This document shows, one piece after another, positions 1 through 12,674 of a stretch of 64,000 nucleotides of DNA. Within the stretch, counting starts at the first letter, position 1. Every line of letters starts with the position of its first letter. The notes beneath the pieces were generated by a model. It was given only the letters and a program-made list of their open reading frames with translations. It was not told where the DNA came from and made no database searches. The position numbers and the translations under genes were made by a program. The DNA comes from Oreocharis arfaki (lineage: Eukaryota > Chordata > Aves > Passeriformes > Paramythiidae): contig VZRR01020236.1 in assembly GCA_013398015.1 (NCBI GenBank), forward strand, positions 443,753 to 507,752, in the 5' to 3' direction.

Positions 1-4
1 CCTA

Positions 5-370
5 GTGTGTAACTCTGAAGTTTCTTGTGGCCTCTTAACTGCTGTTCTCTCATGCTGGTTAAACATAACAAACCTCTCTAGGTTTCCACATCGAGGACAC
101 CAGGCCCCAAAATGTGTAAACTAAAAGCCTCTGGAGGCGGGAAAACGTGGGGTAATTACATCATGAACTGAGGTTATAATTGGACAATTAACCCTGATAT
201 GCAAATGAACCAAACTTATAAAAGTGTGAAGAACCTGTGACCCAGAGTCCATCTTGGATTTAACCTTTTGGCTGCCCAAGGTGTACCTTGAAGGCCCTTT
301 AAATAAATACCTACCTTTATTCCCCTATTCTTGTCTAGTCTCTGGTTTTAGATGGCCACTTAAGGCATCA
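5..370 (+). mobile_element. Solo LTR of an avian endogenous retrovirus, inserted in a CR1
   Basis: The element starts TGTGTAACTC at 5 and ends GGCATCA at 370, so it has TG...CA ends. Inside are, in LTR order, an octamer motif ATGCAAAT (200-207), a TATA box TTATAAAAG (216-224) and a polyadenylation signal AATAAA (302-307). The flanking pentamers are CCTAG before and CCAGG after, an imperfect 5-bp target duplication. A 5-bp duplication would fit an ERVL-like family, but the class is tentative. The sequence after 370 continues as a CR1 3' end, so the LTR probably landed inside an existing CR1 whose other part lies left of the window. No retroviral coding sequence is seen. A start at the internal TGTAAAC (115) is possible but less likely. 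Confidence 0.7.
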
Positions 371-713
371 CCAGGTATCTGAAAGGAGTCTACAAGAAAG
401 ATGGAGAAAGAGATTTTTCAAGGGCCTGGAGTGACAGGAAAAGGGGAATGGCTTCAAAGTGAAAAAGAGTGGGTTTATATGACATATTAGGGATAAATTC
501 TTTACTGTGCAGGAGGTGAGACACTGCCACTGGTTGCCCAGAGAAGTTGTGGATACTCCATCCCTGAACACTCCTGGAGGTGTTCAAGGCCAAGCTGGAT
601 GGGGCTCTGAGTAACCTGGTCTAGCGAAAGGTGCCCACAGCAGTGGGGTTTGAAGGAGTTGATCTTTAAGGTTCCTTCCGACCCAAACCATTCTGTGATT
701 CTATGATTCTATG
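371..713 (+). mobile_element. CR1 LINE, 3' end fragment
   Basis: This is the CR1 3' terminal region in sense orientation. It starts near the 'stretch GTATCTGAAAGGAG...CTACAAGAAAGATGG', passes the conserved block at 530-560 (GGTTGCCCAGAGAAGTTGTGG) and the block GTTCAAGGCCAAGCTGGATGGG (574-603), and ends with GGTTCCTTCCGACCC and a double ATTCTATG-type tail at 693-713. CR1 elements are 5'-truncated non-LTR retrotransposons that end in this short tandem repeat and not in poly(A). The left end is interrupted by the LTR at 5-370. Confidence 0.92.
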
Positions 714-1688
714 AAAATATCTATAGTCCCTAAGATTTTGTTTGATGTTACTAATCTACCAAAATGTAGACAAACTATGCAGACTGAAAATTGTTATGGG
801 GTATTTGGTTATATCTCAGATACGTACCAGCAAATTGAGAATTCCCATCCAGATAAATGCAGATTTTTCTATTAAAAAAAAGTTTAACAAGGCTATGATT
901 TACACAAATGCCTCCATTTACCATTTAAACAGGAATTAATCTATTAAAAATGAACCCCCTCCAACACCAGCTGTCTGCTAAATGTATTTTTTTGTTGTTG
1001 TTGTTTTTTTAGGGTTTTTTTTTAAGATACTTTCATGAGAAACACTTGAAAATGCACTTAAATTATCTCTCATAGTATCATTTATCCCGCTTTCTGAATT
1101 CTGGGCACAGCATCAGTCTGGAAGTACAACATACTTTCTCCCAAGTCATACCCTGCATACAAAACATTTTTCCTAAGCTAATTTAGATGAGTGTGCTTCT
1201 ATTTAACACACATTTCTTCAAGGCTGCATTAATTGCAAGCACTTCCTTACATATTAAAATGACTTTAGTCTTTGCTGAATCGCTCTCTGGTCTTATCTAT
1301 TACACTCCAAATTTTCCCCTAAGCCCATATTTCACTTAGGCCTCTGCCTAAATTCCTACTAGGACTCACCTCTCTGATATTTTTACATCATGGTATCCTT
1401 GCCAAATTATGGGTTTTTATACAAAAGAATGACTTACAGGAATTATATGGAAAATTAATTACAAAATCACAAGGAGCTTTTCATGCATTCTCCAGGAAAT
1501 TTTGCAAGGACCCTCAAATACTTGTATATAGTATTAATCAGAGAGTTGGGTTTTAGCACTAACACTCTCTTAGAAGTGTATCCCTCTGAATATGTAGTAG
1601 CTAATTAAATATTTTTCCTTTTCATATTTGAAATATATATGTTATTAAGGAAACAAACTACTGGCATCTAATATTTATATATTAGTAT

Positions 1689-1712
1689 CAATATTTGGAA
1701 CACCAAATATTG
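1689..1712. repeat. Perfect 10-bp inverted repeat, 4-base loop
   Basis: CAATATTTGG is followed by AACA and then its exact reverse complement CCAAATATTG. The stem does not extend further. It is too short for a microRNA precursor. Confidence 0.8.
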
Positions 1713-2656
1713 CCAGAATTTTTGACAAAAGAAATAACCACTGCCACTGATACAACAGTTTTATATCTGTATTTTGCTATGTCTTTGTGCTTGCCTCTTT
1801 TGTCCCAAAATTCTGTATGGAAATTAAAGTTATTAGATGTTTTACTTATCTCGAAACAAAGTGACAGTTGATTGCAAAAGATAATTGCATAACCAACACC
1901 CTTGGCTTTACATTAATCTAAACAGTTTGCATTTGCAGTCTTTATTACAATCTATTTGCTAGTACTTAAATTGAATCATACTGTGTGGCTTAATCGTCTA
2001 AGGAATTAAATAAAATATTCTCAGATTTGCACTATTTTTCTGAATTTGTGTAAAAATTGCATCCTTATTAGCTATGATTTGAGTACATTTTAGTATACCG
2101 TGGATTGTAAATGGGCCAACAGTAAGAACAGCATCCTCTGTCTACATGGGGATGTGACTATGCAATGCACAGGAAAAAATATAAAGCTCAACATAGAGAT
2201 AAAATCAATTTTTAATGAGAAGTCAACACTTAAAGTGAGTTTTCTGTTGTTGTTGCTATTATTAATAAAACTAAATGTCTTTTAAATTATTTCTTTTTAC
2301 TTGACATTCTATTGTACATGCGCTGTTGGCTGATTTAATGACTCATGAAACTCTTCAAAATGGAAACAGGGCTATTATAACAAAAAACGTCCTCAGTAAA
2401 TCATTAAAACATGGTCCATTTGTATTTATGGTTAATGTGTTTGTACAAGAACACAGTATCAATATAAATAAAGATACTAAGGTTATAAGGCTTCTTTTCT
2501 TGAATAAATGCTTCCATAGTTTTAAATTGTCACAATGAAAATCCAGAAAGTTTTATCTACAGAAAAATAAAGAAGATGAAAGAGGTGCTTCAATTCTCAG
2601 TACCATTATATTTTTTTTAAAAAGTCAGGCTAAAAGACCAGTTTGAAATACAAGCT

Positions 2657-2681
2657 TAGACTTTTTATTTATTAGGTAAGT
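2657..2681 (+). promoter_or_regulatory. Candidate recursive splice site
   Basis: The string CTTTTTATTTATTAG is followed directly by GTAAGT, joining a pyrimidine-rich 3' splice site to a consensus 5' splice site with the junction at 2675/2676. Such zero-length exons are known to subdivide very long introns of neuronal genes in vertebrates. It was the best AG/GTAAGT match I found on the + strand apart from the true exon. The sequence is seen; the function is inferred. Confidence 0.35.
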
Positions 2682-5600
2682 GACAGTGCGTGGGTGCATA
2701 TTTTCACTTCTGTACAAAAAATCTGGAGAGCTACTGGTGGCTTTTCCGAGGTCCTTGCTGGAGACTGGGCACAGCAAGGAGCCAAAGCCTCAGCCACCAG
2801 CACAGCCTGGGGCCGTGGGAAGCAGGACATCCCTCACTCAGGTGGTGGAGGAATTTCCTTGGACTGAGGCAGGGAAATACACGGCTTTCTGCCATGCAGA
2901 AAGGCACAGAAGGATGAAAACTCCCACTGCTGTTGCAGGTCTGTTTTCTCTAACGGCTTTAAGTTTTTCATTAAAAAAAGCTAAAGCTTCTAGTGTTAAT
3001 CTAATAAAGCAAAGCACTTTTGAGTCTAAAAATGGGGGAGCTAGAGAGGAACAGGTGGATTTAATGGTTTTTGGGGAGCTGAACGTATTTGCGTCTAGTC
3101 ATTTACTACAACATTTTGTTTATAATTTAAATGTTTTAGTTAAGATAGACATTATTTTCACCATTATCCTTTTTAATTAAAATGTTTTTAAATTTGCTGG
3201 TTGTACCTAATTATAAATGGCTGGGTCAGTACATTTGTACTGGCGCGTATAACTAAAAATTATGATAAATAAGTAAACTTCTGTTGCCACTAACTTAATA
3301 TAGTTTCTGCACTATTTCTGAACCTCTAGTTCGGAATGGGTGGAGATTAGAAGCCTAGAATATACAAAATTGATTTTACAAAGTAATAATTTTTTAATAC
3401 TTCTCTTTTGGCAGAGACTATTTTATGTAAGAGTAGTGTCGTGGGGAATAAGGTGAATCTAAACTCCATCAAAGCATTGAATTCCTGGATATGTAAGAAT
3501 TTTTGACTGAAAACAATAAAAATTAGAGTTTTGCGGTTTTTTTTTAATACCTCATTTAAATGAGGCTTTGATTTTTTTAATATGTGGAGTAGATAATTTT
3601 ATTTCAAGTGGAAAGAAATACAATGAAATCTTTGGCCCTGTATTGTACAAGAGGTCAGATTATATTATGCAAAGTTCTGCTGTTTGGATTTATATTAGAA
3701 ATATCTTTAGCCTATAAAATTAGCTTTATTAGTTCCTTGTTTGATCATTTATATCAGGGAAGATTACTCTGTGTTTTATTCTATGTGAAGTTCTTGAAAG
3801 GACTGTTACATTTTGGAAATACCAAATTTTCAGTTCTGGAAGTTGTACTCGCCGATGTCCTTGTACCTTAGGAACAGAAGTGTCATTCTCCACTCTCTCT
3901 GATACACAAAAGTCATCCCCTGCCCTCATGGGGCTTCGTGTGGGTCAGCAGCTTGATTACAGAGGAGAACACTGCAGAAGATTACCAGGGAGAGATGATA
4001 CCGGCCGGGGGAAGGCAATTGCTGCAGGTGGCTTTAGAGATCAGAGCACATAGATTGAGCTGATCTCCCAATTCATCTGGGAGAAAGCAACCACAAGGAG
4101 GGGTAATGTGTTCTCATGGTTGCTCAGCAGATGGCTTTTTGCATTTTGTGTTAATTATGGCTCTTCTTCTAGACGGGTGCTTTTGTACCTGAGCTGGGTT
4201 AATCAAGCCTCATGACACAAAATACGTGGTCTGCACAAGACTTCTGTACGAGAAGGTGTGAAGCCTTGAGCAGGCCTGTGCTGTTGGTACCTGAGTAGCC
4301 TTTACTAGTGCAGAATCAAGAAGGAAACTCCTCAACTTACCCTTAAAATGTCAGAGGGGAGGTATAGCCATAACTGTCCTAGGCCATCACCATAGAAGGT
4401 GTTTCCTAATCTTTCCAAAAATGTCAGCATAATCACAGCTTGGTTGATTTATAGCAAGTCTTTTTCAGGTTATTAAGTTCCTACAGCCTCCTTAGAAGCT
4501 GTGAGGAAGACAAAAGTATAACTTTTTGTAAGATACTCAGTCAATACAACTCTGTGGGATCTGGTACATGACGTGTCAGCTTGTTTTTCTGACCACCTTT
4601 CTGAACGCTGAGCTGAATTAGATATTTAAGTCAGGAGACACTTATTTAGAGGAATGCAGGATTCAAACCATCTATAGGAAGGGTTGCTTTGGTTGGAGCA
4701 TTTAAGATTGTGCCTCCTGCAGTTGTTAAATATTGCAGGCAGTGAAACTTTCACTTTTCATTCAGGGATTTCTTTTTCCACAGCATTTTTTTCTCATCAG
4801 CTTCAATATTCCCAGGGGAAGGGCAAGCTACAAGAGAAAATTACATTGTTGAGTATGTAAAACCTGTACATACATGAACAAACCATCTTCCCTCATCATA
4901 GGAATAGTTCTTGAATTAATCCACAGAAAGATATCCTCTGGAGATATATATATGTGTTAATTATTTTATGGGGAGGAGTTTGGCTTTTTAAAAACTGATT
5001 TCAGATGGGTAATGAATAATTTATGCTTTCAGCAATTTGTTTGGGCTCTATCAAAATAAGTGACATATTCTTTTAAACAACACATTTTAGAGTAAATTAA
5101 AATTATAGCAGCCATTTTACATCCCAAAACCAGACAGAAAAGAAAATAGAAAATAACTGTACTTAGTGTTTGTACTCTTGTACACATTTAAACCTTTATA
5201 AGCAACTTTGCACCAATTTATACATTTTTCTATTTGTAAATAAGTCAAAGCTGGAGAAGTGAAACTTCTGTTTTAATGTTGCAACTTTAATAATTACTAG
5301 TCTATTTGGAACGTGATAGTTCCTCTCATTGTGTCAACACATAAGATAGAAGGAGGCTCTTTGTGTAACTGGGCTTGTCAGCTCTCCTGTCACAACTATT
5401 GGTTCTGTTTCAGCAAAATATTTTCCTGCATTTCTGCCACATCAGCAAAACTTTAGTCTGCTCTTGCTGTGGAGTTTCTGCTCATGAGAGAGTGGGAACT
5501 CTGATGAAACCTTTGTAGTTCTAAGGTCTCTATCAAAATTTGCTTTATTCTTTATCCAATTCCCTTCCTGTCTCCCNGCTTGAGGTGTCTTATGGACTAT

Positions 5601-6033
5601 TTTTTGTGATGGCAATTGAACAAAAATCTGGTGGCTAAGTCCTGCAATATTTACAAAAGGCAGATGAGAATCTCTACAAGGATTTCATCACATCTAAGTG
5701 TTATACCAGTGCGAGGATGATAGTATGTTAGGATGACAGGAACTCCAGAGGAAAATCAGCTGGTTCCATTAGTTATTTGCTTAATTTTTATATCTCCAAA
5801 GCTGAAGGGCACAAATGCTGCATTAACTTTAGGGCTTTCTGATACAGCTTTGGAGTTCTGTGTCAATGTTGTGTTTCATGAGGTTAATAACACTTTAATT
5901 TCACCTGGAGAATGCCTTTCTTTCTTTCTTATTTACATGTGTTGAGGACAGCATTACTTATTCTTACATATGTTTAAAAAAACTAAACCAGGATAATACC
6001 ATATTTCTGTTAACTAATTTCCAGCACTAGGGG

Positions 6034-6525
6034 TGTCTTGGTTTGAAAGACAGGCGTCTGCTAAGGAAGGCAGAAGCCCCACTTGGAATGGAAGATGCAA
6101 CCCCCTTCCCTCTGGATTATTATAAATTTGAAATCAAGGGGCTTTCAGGCAAGGATATGAGCAATAAGAATAACAGTTCTTTACTAATATATATATATAT
6201 ATAAAAAACAAAACAAAACGATAAACAACAATGACTTTGGCAGTTATAACAGCACAGTCACCCGGTGCAGCCTTCTCGGCTGCCAGGCAGCTTCNNNNNN
6301 NNNNNNNNNNNNNNNNNNNNNNNNNNNNNNNNNNNNNNNNNNNNNNNNNNNNNNNNNNNNNNNNNNNNNNNNNNNNNNNNNNNNNNNNCATCTCACACAG
6401 GGGTGGTGAGGCACTGATGGGCCCATTAACAGGAGATAGTCCAGAGGGAGGAGGCAAAGAAACACTGCCCCACCTGGTTTCACAGCTCACGAAGATGGTA
6501 ATAGAATATACTGCAACCCAGGACA
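6034..6525. mobile_element. Passerine-type endogenous retroviral LTR with assembly gap
   Basis: The left end TGTCTTGG and the right end CCAGGACA form a near-perfect terminal inverted repeat, as in LTRs. I recognise the left part (TGTCTTGGTTTGAAAGACAG...) as a very common LTR of songbird genomes, from memory. The element contains an (AT)n run at 6186-6203 and a run of N from 6295 to 6388. Flanks TAGGG and CGGGG give only a poor target duplication. Orientation is left open because promoter and polyadenylation signals are not clear outside the gap. Open frames crossing the N run are meaningless. Confidence 0.75.
6295..6388. other. Assembly gap (94 N)
   Basis: An unbroken run of N lies inside the LTR at 6034-6525. 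Its size is not a round number, so it may be an estimated gap length. Gaps inside young, high-copy LTRs are typical of short-read or early draft assemblies. Confidence 0.99.
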
Positions 6526-9500
6526 CGGGGCCATCTAATTTCTCTCTAAGTTACATGTATACTGAATATATATGTGGAAAAAAGAGGATTTCATTTCTTT
6601 ATCCAGACTTGCTAGTGTACACATAAAATTGCAAATAAATAGGAAATATTAAAAACCCCTACTCTGTTAACACAGCTCTGTGCACCGTAACGTTGGTGGT
6701 AAGAGGCATTAGGGGAAGGATGACACTAAAATCCCAACTGGTTTTGTTTTGGTTTAGGTCTTCTCATTTGAAAGTCTTAGAGTGTTTTTTAATGCCTGTG
6801 ATTACTTTCCACCTAAAAATCTTCTCTACAGACCAGCCATTTTCAGTCATTCCGGATCCACTGCTGCAGTACTGTAGGCTTTTACAGGAGAAAATTCTCT
6901 CCTCATGCAGTTCTACAGGCCCATGGAGCATTGTTAAAACAAGCAAATGTTAAGTGTTAATCTTTATTGGTCTGTGAACTTAATCATGCATAACCAGGAA
7001 GAGTTCATTTTTTTAATTAAATCACCACCCATTCATTACTTATGTTATCCTCAAAGGAATATCAGTGAAAAGGTCAAAGTCTGCTGGACCTCTTGCTGTT
7101 CATTTAGATTAACACATCTTCTGATCACAGGTGTACATGTTGTGCTAACTTTGAAGATTTCCACATATTAGAAAAATGGGAATTCTTTCTGAATGACAGA
7201 ATGAGATCAGGATTTCTGGAAAAACTGTTTTTCTGCAGCCTGTGTTTGTGAGTAATGTGCCCATTATTTTATAGTAGCTGACATCTATGAAAATTCTGCA
7301 GCAATAAAACGTCTGTTGCAAATTGCTTTTAAAAAATTATACAGGCTACTTTAATAGTGTCTGAAGAAAAATATATCTTCTTTTATTAGATTGTCTATGG
7401 CAGAGCAAAATAACTGTTTGAAAACAATCTTGGAGCGGGAAATAAAACGGAGGCCTTTACCTCTGTTCATATACCTATTATATTAATAAAAATCACTCTT
7501 TGAGAAGCTACAAATTTTTCTTCATTCCGGTAGCATTTACTTATCCCAGACTCTTGCCAAACAACATATCAGAACAAGGATTATTCACTTGCATATGTTC
7601 TTCTCAGAAAGTATAATTGAATTTCATGTTGACAGTTTCCTTTTTGAAAGGCATTTTTCAGTGGCTTGTAACTTCCTAATATGTGCCAACCAGAGTTTTT
7701 AAGTTCAAGTGATTTATTATGGCTTCTTTGTTGAAGCTGAGAAAAGAATACCACAAAAAACGACCAGTTTGCGGGTTTGGTACCATAAAACAGATTACAG
7801 TAAGGAAAATCTCATCAGTTTGCGGAATAGCATCAAGGATACATGAGGATTTTGTCCTGAAGATCTAAAAAATAATTTATTGTCATTTTGCATTATTTCA
7901 TGGCACACAGGCACTGTCAACTAACTCAATGATTGCAGAATGTTAAGGATTTTGCTAAAATCACTGCAACTCTTTAGTCATCAGGCTAAAAATTATGAGT
8001 TTATATACCAGCTACTTTTGCATCTTTAAAGATGCTCTAGGAAAAAGAATATGTCATATCTCTGCTGTCTTCAGTCCTATTGCACCTATTTTGAATGCAT
8101 GTAAATAAAACAAGGAACCATATACATCATTTTAAGTTCCCATGCAGCAGTGGTTTTGCACTGATTATCTACTGTGTTTCATACTTTGTTAGCATTGCAA
8201 AATTTCCTTCCTATTGCTGTTTTTCATTGCTTCAAATTTGTCTGTAGAGAGTCACAGGGCTGAGATGCCCAGATGAAATGGGCAGCTGTAATGCTGGGGC
8301 ATCTCAGGCAGGACATCCTGTAATCAGGGTAGATCCCACAGGCCTTTTTCCCTGCAGGGCCTTGGGTGATTGAGGGCAGGCTCCTGTAGGCTTGTTCTGT
8401 GCACAGCTTTGTGCAGCTTGGGATTTATATCAAACCAAGTTGCTTTTGTCGCCATGTTTGCCCTTCTGTTGGCAAAACAGTGTTTGAGTGCTGCAGAATC
8501 CTGCCTGAGCAAGCTAATTCTTCCCCTCCTAATTATTAAAAAATTTCAATACTTCCCCCCATGAATAATTTATAATTTCCTTTTCTGGCAATGTGGCGTG
8601 TATCTTTACTGACACATCCCCAAATGTATCTTTATTTCCAGCCTTATTCTATCTAGCATAGAGTGTGCTTTTACTGTGCACCACATGGCCATAGAGAGAC
8701 ATCTGTACTTGTCCCATATGTATTTTAACCAATTAATATATACCCAGGGTTGACATCTGCTCTGTTCCATTGAACTAATTGAGATTATATAATATTTTCA
8801 TGCAAAGGAGTATGCAAAATGGAGTTTTCTGCTTGCTACATATTCATAAATCCTGATCAAAATTGTATAAAGGGTTATCATCTTCCTTATAAGCGATGAA
8901 AGACAACATTGTCCAGCCAAAATTCGCATTAAAATTTTTGGCCATGCTAGTGCATTTGCTGATGGAAAACCAGACAAAGTTCTTCACAACTTCCTTCCAG
9001 TCAATTCTGGTGTTTGGCAGTCTCAATTATGCCTGTAGCCTGAGGCAGTCAAGAGATAAAAACCAACAACTCTAGAGAAGCTTCTAGTTAAAAAATTGCA
9101 GGTTATCACAGAGGATAAGTTACTAACTAATCCTAACTGAAATGAAAATAAAAAAATAATTGAAAGAATTTGTTGCTGACCTCATTTAAAAAGCCCTCCT
9201 GTCAGGTACACGTTATGGAAACATCTGTTCCTTGCCCCAGTAGTTCATTTACACTCCTTTGCTTAAAAGTTGTAATCTTGCCAAATATTTACTTCTGCGT
9301 TTTACTTGCTAATTAACTGTCATTGCTGTGAATAGTGTATTTAGTATAAAGAGAATTACATATTCTGTTCCTTATTAGTGTGCTTTAAAGCCACACCAAA
9401 AATATACTGATACTTGGCTGCTGCTTTGTAGTCTTTCAGAAGTAAGTTTGCAGTTTGATTGATTAGTTTCCACCAGCAAAGAGAAGCAGCTGCAGCTCTG

Positions 9501-11942
9501 AATAAAATTGTGCTAATGAAGATTTCAAAGTGGTGATCAAAAGCAGACTTTGCTCTTTCAATTGTACACTTTTCTGAAGATAAATAATTGTGCTGTTTCA
9601 GCAAAATGTGCATATCAAAGCAGCAGAATCATACATTTCAGTGGGAACTTTAGAGCATGCTTAACACATTATGACCGCTAATCTTTGTCACATTTGATCT
9701 GTCAGTTGCAGAAGAGTAGAAAGTGATTAACTATTTTTAGCACTGATTCATGTAGTCAATCAAGAGTCTGAATATGGAGAATATTCTATATTTGCTCATA
9801 GATAACTATATTTATGTGGCTGTGAAGACCCACATGTGTAGATGACTAAGTGTTACCTTCTTCAACAGTTTTGGTAAAATGTAAAAATCCCATAACTTCA
9901 AGAAGAATTTTGGTCTGCTGGACAGAAGTAACAAAGCTGGGGGGGTTGGGTAGAATTGGACACAATGCCACCGTCTGCCACAACCTTTCTGACAGATGTC
10001 CTGAAATAATCTGACAGAATTTAATTTTTAACACATTTAGGCACCTAAAGACAAAGCCATGAACCTTCAGGAATTTCTGTGTACATGTTCAAGCAAAGGT
10101 GAATTGTTCTCAGCTCAGTTAAACCTCTTTGTATTTCTGCACTTCATTTAGAAGGCAAATTTTAATGTCCATACTCAGTTCTGCAAAGCCATTTTCAGAG
10201 TGCTCAATCACTGGAGCCACTGACCTCATGCTAATTCTACTACTTTCCAAAACACTCTTCTGTCCCTTCTGCACCGTGGGAAAAGAAAAAATACCTGGGG
10301 CATGCTTTGTCATGCTAAAACTACCAACAATATAAATAGATGTTAAAATAAGTCAAATAAAACCCATAAATGTAATAAAACCGATTAATTAAAGTGTATG
10401 GAAAAACTCTACATGGAATTGCTTGCAATGATATTTTATATAATTTTTGAACTTCTTTTTTAAGTTTAAATAAGGCCAGTGCACTTTTCAAGACATACAG
10501 CAAAGAACTTCTGGCAGAGCCACTCAGCTCTCTTGACAAAAGATTCTTTTTCTATTGAGTACTGGTTAATTACTTTTAGTTATGGATTTTATCTATTTAA
10601 TCCAAAATTTCTGGATTTAAGGCTTGAAGTGAATTTTTTCTTGATATTAAAATTTTAAGAATAATTACATATCCATAGTGCATTATCCCTTTTTTGGTCA
10701 CTTCTGCACTCAAATTTGAAAGAATGAGGCTCAGTGAAAACACCCTGGGATCCCTCAGACAACATATTCTAAAGGATTCAAAATGGTTACAGTTGCTGAC
10801 AAAACTACATGACAAATAATATTTTCATCTTTTGTATAAGTAGAGGATAATTTGGATTGTACATAGAAAGATTTTGACCTTTCTAAATGCTTATCAGTCT
10901 AGTAGTAGGAATTATTATTGCAGCAAATCCTTACTTTTTGTATTCATTGTAATATTGTACATGGCCTTCACTAAAAAGATTAATTTTCTCTTTCATTCTG
11001 TCTTCCTTCTGTTTCTCTGTGTTATATATCTTTTTTAACCAAGTTACAATTCAGAAAAGTTACATGATTAGGTCCTTGTTGCACAAAAGTAATCTTCCTG
11101 AACTTCTGTGACTTATTTTACTCACAGAGATAATACCATGAAGACTGACAAGAGAAAGGTCAAACTAAGACAAATCTTCAAATTCTTTTAGTGTCTGTTA
11201 AATTTGATTCATCGATAATACATTCAAAATCACTATCTTTATTTCAATTCCTTATCAAGCTAGAAATTAAGTGGAAAACTTTTCCTTCATTAGAACTGTT
11301 GTAAATGCTTAGACAACTCTGCTTTCTATTTTCTATTATTCAGTATTGAACAATACTTTCCAATAATTCAGATTATTTTACGAATTTTCAACTACAGTAT
11401 AAAAATACTTTTTGGATGAAGTATTTCCAGAATATGCTGGTGGGACTTTTTGGCCCATAAATTCAGGAGATCAGCCTAAATGTTACCACAGTGTCCAGAC
11501 TTGTGAAATAAATTATCAGTATCTAAGTACTCCACAAATTAAAAAGGGAAGATAGGGCAAGGAATAAAAAATAAGAAGTGCTAATTAAAAATAAAGTGGC
11601 AATGAAAATTCCATTTCATCTACACCTTCTGCAATTTTCACATAAAGCATGTTCAATTAAAGCAACTCTGTTATTCCCTTATTTTCTATATTCAAATCCC
11701 ATTTTTTTCTGCACTTTTCAAAAATCTTGATATTGAGATGTTTATCTCTTTTAAGGACACAAGCATAGAAACATAAACTAAAGCAATGACATCTAAAATG
11801 GAATGAATTTTGTTAATTTATTTGAGGTACATGCTTAATATGTCATATTCCCATAATATAAGTTGATTTATGATGAGAGTAAAATCAGAAAAAAAGTATC
11901 AGGGTGACTCTGGATGTCAGAATTGAGCTCATAATTATCTAT

Positions 11943-11966
11943 ATAACTATGCATGCATATAGTTAT
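11943..11966. repeat. Near-palindrome with ATAACTAT/ATAGTTAT arms
   Basis: Eight-base arms are perfectly inverted around a GCATGCAT core that is itself nearly self-complementary. It could form a cruciform or hairpin; no function is evident. Confidence 0.6.
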
Positions 11967-12623
11967 GTATTAGTTACACGTAAATATATACATAAATATT
12001 TGCTCTTATTTTGTGTTTTACATTGCAGCTGTCAATTGAAATCATGCATTGCTCTACAACATAACTCATCATTTTAGGACAGCCATTCATTAGAGCAATT
12101 TCAGCGGTTTTTTCTGTCTCGTAATCCTTACAAGGTTTTTCTGAATTACCTCATTATTTCACTTGCTCTTTGCACTCTCTTCACTGTTGATATGATCTTT
12201 TTCAATGAAGGTTATTAAAAATTGACAAATTACATGCTCTGTTTTGAGCGCTATTTAAACAGAAACTCTGTTAAAATCCAGGTTGCTGACAATCATATTT
12301 TCAATCAAGATACCCACAAACCAATTAGTTTGAGGAACCTTTGCAGAGATGAATTAGCAACCTGTGTAAAGAGCTAAGTGGTTTCCCCAGGGTTCCCAGT
12401 GAGCACATGGTTTGCTGCTACCATTTACGGTTTTACCTCATATTCTGTCCTGTTGCACTGGAGATTTTTTCTAAGCACGAATTCTTTTACTTAGAGATGA
12501 TCCTTCAAGAAAAAGTCTGAGACCCCCGAGGGTAATTTGAGAATCCCTTCTGCCACTGCCCAAACCAAAAGCTGTGCAAATGGTATGAGTACAAGGGGCT
12601 GTTTCCTCCAATGCTCTTCAGTA

Positions 12624-12674
12624 TTTAAGCTAATTTTAAGCTAATTTAAGCTTAAATCTATTTAAGCTAATTTT
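12624..12674. repeat. Imperfect short repeats of TAAGCTAATTTT
   Basis: Three to four imperfect copies of a roughly 12-base unit, some joined at AAGCTTAA, make a small locally duplicated block. Confidence 0.6.

Larger units (their letters stand above)
714..6033. other. Unique AT-rich intronic sequence
   Basis: No gene or recognised transposon. Notable items are G/T and T-rich low complexity at 986-1022, a perfect 10-bp hairpin at 1689-1712, the candidate recursive splice site at 2675/2676, and a more GC-rich patch at 2720-2940. A + strand frame of 166 codons (2680-3180) opens only with GTG and resembles nothing I know. One ambiguous base (N) lies at 5577. Confidence 0.6.

Noticed and set aside
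6134..6626. Open frames of about 130 codons on both strands
   Set aside because: They run through the N gap, which hides stop codons, and lie in an LTR.
8240..8520. GC-richer patch as a possible exon or LTR
   Set aside because: No terminal TG...CA pair with duplicated flanks, no splice sites with a protein match.
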